Shown: one piece after another, positions 5,614 to 6,036 of the stretch
How the letters are laid out: each line of letters opens with the position of its first letter
Numbering within the stretch: the first letter of the stretch is position 1
From: Phycisphaerae bacterium
GTDB lineage: Bacteria > Planctomycetota > Phycisphaerae > Phycisphaerales > SM1A02
Reading direction: 5' to 3'
Assembly (NCBI GenBank): GCA_002690755.1
Contig: NZFT01000123.1
Span: forward strand, 3,923-9,958
Length of the DNA stretch: 6,036 bases
The notes under the pieces: generated by a model
Told to the model about the DNA's origin: nothing
Seen by the model: only the letters and a program-made list of their open reading frames with translations
Database searches by the model: none
Translations under genes and position numbers: made by a program

Positions 5614-6036
5614 ATGAGCGATGCCTCTCAGGACTCTCGAACCGGCCCGGGAACGCCGCCGGCCGCCCGGCCGGGAAGCGGTGTCGACGTGGCGACGGTG
5701 CTCGAGCTGGCGGCTTCGGTCGACGGGCCAGCGGCCCTCGCCACGGTGCTCGAGGCACGCGGTTCGGTGCCGCAGGTCCGCGGCGCGATGCTGCTGGTCG
5801 CCGGCGACCTCGCGGTCGGCACGGTCGGCGGCGGCGCGGCGGAGGCGAAGACCCTCGTCGCCTGTCGAGCGGCGCTCGCCGATGGCCGATCGACCGAGGT
5901 GGAGATCGATCTCGCGGGGCATCCCGGCGAAGTCCGGGACGGGGTCTGCGGCGGCCGCATGCGGATCGCGGTCGATCTGCTCGAGGCGCCGGCCCGCGCG
6001 GTGCTCGCCGAGGCGGGCACCCGGATCGCGGCCGGG
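5614..6036 (+). CDS. XdhC/CoxI-family maturation protein, N-terminal part
   Basis: The frame is open from ATG 5614 to the window end, giving the first 141 residues. After a variable, Pro/Gly-rich stretch (about 1-23) comes the XdhC/CoxI N-terminal domain: ATVLEARGSVPQVRGAMLLV (43-62), GTVGGGAAEA (69-78, matching the family GTxGGGxxE) and VCGGRM (111-116) with Cys112. In this family XdhC binds and protects molybdenum cofactor and helps its sulfuration and insertion into xanthine dehydrogenase-type or CO dehydrogenase-type molybdenum hydroxylases. The usual C-terminal Rossmann domain would lie beyond the window. The gene is divergent from the sulfatase with 94 bp between starts. Downstream genes are not visible, so the partner hydroxylase is unknown. 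An in-frame GTG at 5686 is a possible alternative start that would drop the Pro-rich stretch. Confidence 0.85.
   Translation, partial: MSDASQDSRTGPGTPPAARPGSGVDVATVLELAASVDGPAALATVLEARGSVPQVRGAMLLVAGDLAVGTVGGGAAEAKTLVACRAALADGRSTEVEIDLAGHPGEVRDGVCGGRMRIAVDLLEAPARAVLAEAGTRIAAG

Overview
The window is GC-rich chromosomal DNA with five protein-coding genes and one tRNA. An exported formylglycine-type sulfatase, an AmpG/PAT-like permease and a KamA-family radical SAM enzyme in a GC-rich background suggest a marine planctomycete-like bacterium, possibly Phycisphaerae. This assignment is an inference from gene content, because the window holds no rRNA or other phylogenetic marker.

Layout: (1) 1-783 (+) is the C-terminal part of a serine carboxypeptidase-like (peptidase S10) protein that begins outside the window. 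(2) 784-942 is a short convergent intergenic stretch. It holds a degenerate 9-nt periodic repeat and a strong Rho-independent terminator that serves the minus-strand gene. (3) 943-2343 (-) is a KamA-family radical SAM aminomutase. A 255-bp upstream region carries a -10-like box and five small stem-loops. (4) 2599-3909 (-) is an AmpG/PAT-type MFS permease. (5) 3935-4020 (-) is tRNA-Leu(UAA), ending only 25 bp before the permease start. (6) 4062-5519 (-) is an exported sulfatase with the CLPSR formylglycine motif. (7) A 94-bp divergent intergenic region separates it from an XdhC/CoxI-family gene, 5614-6036 (+), cut off by the window end.

The four minus-strand features (sulfatase, tRNA-Leu, permease, aminomutase) run in one direction, but the gaps suggest several transcription units. 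The sulfatase has its own promoter. The aminomutase has its own leader and terminator. The tRNA and permease may share a transcript. The gene set does not form one obvious pathway: it combines sulfate-ester hydrolysis outside the cytoplasm, muropeptide-like or other solute import, amino-acid isomerisation and molybdenum hydroxylase maturation.

No clearly new multi-gene system is visible. The best leads are the aminomutase, whose substrate-side-chain and zinc residues differ from classical lysine 2,3-aminomutase; its structured leader; a start-site geometry suggesting leaderless mRNAs for the two divergent genes; and the 9-nt repeat.
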